Assembly: GCA_019637635.1 (NCBI GenBank)
Contig: JAHBVI010000052.1
Coordinates: 1 to 43,617 of the forward strand
Length of the DNA: 43,617 nt
Reading direction: 5' to 3'
From: Anaerolineae bacterium
GTDB lineage: Bacteria > Chloroflexota > Anaerolineae > Promineifilales > Promineifilaceae
Under the pieces are notes generated by a model. The model did not search any database. It was not told the origin of the DNA and saw nothing but the letters and a program-made list of their open reading frames with translations. A program made the translations under genes and the position numbers. Of this stretch, positions 40,993-43,617 are shown piece after piece. How positions within the stretch are numbered: position 1 is the stretch's first letter; every line of letters starts with the position of its first letter.

Positions 40993-42375
40993 CTACAGAT
41001 GGCTGTTTACCGGCACTATGTCCGTGATCCGATCCAGGCGGAAGGTGAGGTTGGCTTCGGCGCGGTGGCTGTAGGCGTATAAGTAGGTTAACTGGCCGCG
41101 TTGTTCCAGGCGCAGTGGCTCGATGGTGTGCTGTTTGGGTTCGGGGGCGTGCAGAGGCAGGTAATGGATAGTGAGTGTGGTTTGCTGTTGGAGCGCATAG
41201 TTGATTTGCTGAATAAATTGCGGGTCTGGCGCATCGGTAGCGGGAAAGAAGGCGTCACGGCCGTTCACCATCTCTTGCAAACTGGTGATGATCTGGGCAA
41301 CCAGGGCGTCCAGTTGGTTTTGTTGTTCGGGCGAGAGTTGGGCGCTCAGAGCGTCTAACTCGGCGTGTGGTGGTGAGTAGGGCAGGGGGATCAATTGTCC
41401 CAGGGCCGTCAGCAGGCGCAGGCCCAACCATTGGTAAACGGTAGGCGTGAAGGCGGTAGGGGCAGGTCTGAGACCTGCCCCTACTAACAAGGTGTGTCGT
41501 CGGGCGGCCCATTTGTGCAGGCGAGGTTGAATGGCCGGGGAGATGATGGCGTGGCGGGGGCTGATTTGTTCCTGAATATAGGGGCGCAGGTTCCCGTTTT
41601 GCAGGATGCGGGCCAGTTGGCCCGGCTGGCGAGCGCTGATCAGGGTGACGGTGCGCAACTGGTAGGCGTGGGCGTGACGATACCAGGCCACCAGTTGGTT
41701 TTGTTGCGCCGGGGGTAGGGGGTGGCCGGTGGCTTCGGCCAGTAGATGGGTGATGTGCGTGAGGCTGTAACCACGTTCTGTAGCCTGCGCGATGGTGAGC
41801 GGGTTAAGTTGCAACGACCGGCTGGGCTGCCAGTCGCCCAATTGCAAGAGGTGAAAACAAAGGGGAAGGGGCAGCGATGGGGGCAGGCATAACTGCCACT
41901 GGTCAGCCGTGATCGTTTGCCAGACGGCCGTGCCCCCCTCCAGTGGCATCTCTTGCCGTGATTGGCGCGCCAGTTGTTGCTGCAAATAGGCGTTGTAATC
42001 AGGCGGCAACGCGCCCAACAGGTTAAGCGCTTCGGCCGCCGCCAGATAATGACAGGTAGCAAAAGGTTCCAGCAGTACGGCGTATTGGTCGGCTGGCGAA
42101 AGGTGTAGCCAGGGTATGGCTGCCGGGGTCACATACCAAAAGGTTTCCGTATGCGCCAGCAGCTGCGCCGCCTGTAGCAAGGCCAGATGGGCGCTGAGCA
42201 GGCGGTGTTGGCGAGCGGAGCGCAGGCCAGGCTGCGGCTGCCCGACCCAGATTGCCAGGGTTTGCAAATGAACATCCGGCAGGCATCGCCCGGAGAGATA
42301 TTTGCAGCTATAATGCTGAGTATAAGCCAGGAATAACGTCGCTGAATACAGGCTTATAAAGGGCAAACTGTTCAT
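40993..42375 (-). CDS. WYL-domain protein next to the CRISPR array
   Basis: 460 residues. The C-terminal WYL domain is clear: FIQQINYALQQQTTLTIHYLPLHAPEPKQHTIEPLRLEQRGQLTYLYAYSHRAEANLTFRLDRI matches the strand pattern where the W-Y-L triad and ligand-binding Arg lie (about 390-455). The upstream part is helical, with a possible helix-turn-helix near residues 195-225 (LTIAQATERGYSLTHITHLLAEATGHPLPP). WYL proteins often regulate CRISPR-Cas and other defence genes by sensing nucleic-acid ligands. It is transcribed divergently from the array, with the leader between. A 29-bp palindrome has been inserted into the gene in frame (41456-41484), adding VGAGLRPAPT-like residues. Confidence 0.8.
   Translation of the reverse strand: MNSLPFISLYSATLFLAYTQHYSCKYLSGRCLPDVHLQTLAIWVGQPQPGLRSARQHRLLSAHLALLQAAQLLAHTETFWYVTPAAIPWLHLSPADQYAVLLEPFATCHYLAAAEALNLLGALPPDYNAYLQQQLARQSRQEMPLEGGTAVWQTITADQWQLCLPPSLPLPLCFHLLQLGDWQPSRSLQLNPLTIAQATERGYSLTHITHLLAEATGHPLPPAQQNQLVAWYRHAHAYQLRTVTLISARQPGQLARILQNGNLRPYIQEQISPRHAIISPAIQPRLHKWAARRHTLLVGAGLRPAPTAFTPTVYQWLGLRLLTALGQLIPLPYSPPHAELDALSAQLSPEQQNQLDALVAQIITSLQEMVNGRDAFFPATDAPDPQFIQQINYALQQQTTLTIHYLPLHAPEPKQHTIEPLRLEQRGQLTYLYAYSHRAEANLTFRLDRITDIVPVNSHL
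41456..41484. repeat. In-frame 29-bp palindrome (REP-like) inside the WYL gene
   Basis: The arms GTAGGGGCAGGTC (41456-41468) and GACCTGCCCCTAC (41472-41484) are perfect reverse complements with a TGA loop. On the coding strand it reads V-G-A-G-L-R-P-A-P, a peptide that recurs in unrelated proteins of various bacteria because of such repeat insertions. Confidence 0.8.
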
Positions 42376-42392
42376 AGAAAAAGCGTGATCCG

Positions 42393-42423
42393 TGACCCGT
42401 AAGCCGATTACCGATTACCGATG
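42393..42423. repeat. CGATTAC-type repeat, copy 6
   Basis: GTGATCCGTGACC-like start followed by tandem CCGATTA units and ending GATGAG. It lies just upstream of the WYL start codon, where it may overlap that gene's promoter. Confidence 0.65.
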
Positions 42424-42504
42424 AGTCTCCTGAAAAAGTCACCACAGAGGCACAGAGTTGCCAGAGAGAAACCTTCGCGCTCTTCGCGGATTTTTCAATA
42501 AGCT

Positions 42505-42530
42505 CACCGATTACCGATTACCGATTACCA
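42505..42530. repeat. CGATTAC-type repeat, copy 7
   Basis: Three perfect tandem CCGATTA heptamers plus a terminal CCA inside the CRISPR leader. The cleanest copy of the family. Confidence 0.75.
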
Positions 42531-42858
42531 TTTTCAGGCACGTTAACAAATGAATAGAGGGAAAGCAAACGGGGCAAAAACAGGTCAAAAAGGCGCATAA
42601 GGCTCGGAAACGGCGATTAAGCGCAAAAAACGGCGAAAACAGGCGATCCGGGGGTTTGAAAACACTCAGAAACGGCTTATTTTCTTATGAGTAATGCCTG
42701 AAATCAGGGTTGGTTTTTCAGACCCTCGGAAATCGCCAAATGGTGGGACAAATGACAGTGGAATTCAGACAAATCAAGAGTATAATGGGTTGTGAAACCC
42801 ACAGATGGGGCAAAAAAGCGGGCGATCTTTCATCGCCATCCCACTGTGGATAAGTGCG

Positions 42859-43617
42859 GTTGGAACGGCCGTGAATCCCTTTGAGGGGTGGAAACTAATT
42901 GAGACGGCCTACCTCCACGCAGATTCCCCACGTTGGAACGGCCGTGAATCCCTTTGAGGGGTGGAAACCTTGTATATCGTGCGTTGGACTTTTTCTCCTT
43001 TTTGGTTGGAACGGCCGTGAATCCCTTTGAGGGGTGGAAACACAAATTTGGTTATGGTACAGGTTGGCGCAAGTTAGTTGGAACGGCCGTGAATCCCTTT
43101 GAGGGGTGGAAACAAACCTTCTTCACATTGTTCGGGATCCCAGGTCCAGGGTTGGAACGGCCGTGAATCCCTTTGAGGGGTGGAAACCGATATCCAGGCT
43201 GGCTCCATTGGCCGCCCTCTCCCAGTTGGAACGGCCGTGAATCCCTTTGAGGGGTGGAAACTCTGTCGGAACTACCGTGGCAATCGGCTGGTTTGGAGTT
43301 GGAACGGCCGTGAATCCCTTTGAGGGGTGGAAACTGTATGTATCCAGGGGAGGGATGGGTGAGCATATCGTTGGAACGGCCGTGAATCCCTTTGAGGGGT
43401 GGAAACGATTGCGCTACCTTCAATCGGGAAAAAAGCGTCGCCGTTGGAACGGCCGTGAATCCCTTTGAGGGGTGGAAACCATTCCGCCAGAGTCGGCTTC
43501 GCCGCTATCCGTCTCGGTGTTGGAACGGCCGTGAATCCCTTTGAGGGGTGGAAACCATGTCAGGAGCAATGGGTTGTTCGTACAACGCCCAAAGTTGGAA
43601 CGGCCGTGAATCCCTTT
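42859..43617 (+). CRISPR. CRISPR array, 10 complete repeats plus partial repeat at window edge
   Basis: The repeat is 37 bp, begins GTTGGAACGG and ends GGGGTGGAAAC. All copies appear identical. Repeat starts are 42859, 42932, 43005, 43077, 43151, 43225, 43298, 43370, 43443 and 43519, with a partial copy at 43594-43617 where the window ends. Spacers are 35-39 nt. Each repeat has a short hairpin (ATCCC/GGGGT around TTTGA) and a 3' GAAAC end, so the + strand is the likely crRNA strand and GTGGAAAC the 5' handle. This direction fits an upstream leader. Each repeat also contains the genome-wide octamer ACGGCCGT. I found no spacer matching the rest of the window by eye. Confidence 0.99.

Larger units (their letters stand above)
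42376..42858 (+). promoter_or_regulatory. CRISPR leader region
   Basis: 483 nt with no gene between the WYL start and the first repeat. It holds two CGATTAC repeat tracts (42393-42423 and 42505-42530), a CACAGAGGCACAGAG low-complexity word near 42443, then an A/G-rich stretch with many AAAA runs (42541-42700). A perfect TATAAT at 42781-42786 is a -10 candidate about 66 nt before the first repeat; a matching -35 is not obvious. Leader function (transcription start and spacer integration) is inferred from position and A-rich content. Confidence 0.7.

Noticed and set aside
42830..43468. Open frames across the CRISPR array
   Set aside because: They translate the repeat over and over (GIHGRS or NPFEGWK) and only reflect repeat length and spacing.
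1..43617. tRNA, rRNA or tmRNA genes
   Set aside because: I looked for T-loop (GGTTCAAATCC-like) and rRNA signatures and saw none; a tRNAscan or Infernal run would be decisive.

Overview
The window looks like a chromosomal segment of a Chloroflexota bacterium, probably an Anaerolineae-type filament. Three things suggest this: the gene content (ImuA/ImuB/DUF6504/DnaE2 mutasome cassette, reverse-transcriptase CRISPR module, FtsZ-like/VWA/GTPase operon), the moderately GC-rich coding style, and an extreme abundance of the palindrome ACGGCCGT. I count well over 50 copies by eye, where about one would be expected by chance. The taxonomic call is an inference.

Region 1 (1-7438, + strand) resembles a plasmid or integrated-element replication and transfer module: a VirD4/TraG-like DNA-pumping ATPase (possibly cut by the window edge), a primase-polymerase, an archaeal-type ATPase with an operator-rich promoter, and a replication-initiator-like protein with a DnaA domain I-like C-terminus. 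A cluster of five hairpins precedes the last gene and iteron-like repeats lie inside it.

Region 2 (7902-14859, + strand) is an SOS mutasome operon: an extended -10 promoter with a GAAC-N4-GTTC LexA-type box, then imuA-like, imuB-like, a DUF6504-like gene and dnaE2. dnaE2 is broken twice. There is a frameshift at a 12-bp hairpin near 10.7 kb, and a complete IS1380-family element sits in its C-terminal OB region. The element has 17-bp perfect terminal repeats and a TGTCA target duplication, and removing it in silico restores the reading frame exactly. A bidirectional terminator separates this operon from the converging CRISPR operon.

Region 3 (15126-29731, - strand) is a type III-B CRISPR-Cas system. 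In transcription order it has RT, Cas1, a RemA/DUF370-like protein, a four-TM protein, RNase HI, Cas2, Cmr1, Cmr2(Cas10), Cmr3, Cmr4, Cmr5, Cmr6, an unknown protein, Cas6 and a CARF protein. The last CARF protein and the unknown protein end in the same death-like 'effector-associated' domain: 59 columns align with no gap and 15 identities. I propose that cyclic-oligoadenylate sensing is coupled to a partner effector by homotypic adaptor-domain contact, in place of a fused HEPN nuclease. Adaptation probably includes RNA-derived spacers, with RT making cDNA and a dedicated RNase H removing the RNA.

Region 4 (29682-37614, - strand) lies directly upstream of and overlaps the RT gene. It encodes a VWA/FHA-like membrane protein, a tubulin/FtsZ-like GTPase, a 662-aa unknown protein and an Era-like GTPase, matching the FtsZ-like membrane-remodelling system inferred earlier from gene neighbourhoods. 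Here it reads as one transcription unit with the CRISPR genes, which raises the possibility of a membrane-directed immune output.

Region 5 (37770-43617) holds an atypical receiver-HTH protein, a 6-TM GAF sensor kinase and a WYL regulator (all - strand), then a leader and a CRISPR array on the + strand (10 full repeats of 37 bp plus a partial repeat at the window edge). Every repeat contains the ACGGCCGT palindrome. Short tandem 'CGATTAC' repeats recur in seven gaps of regions 3-5 and nowhere in regions 1-2.
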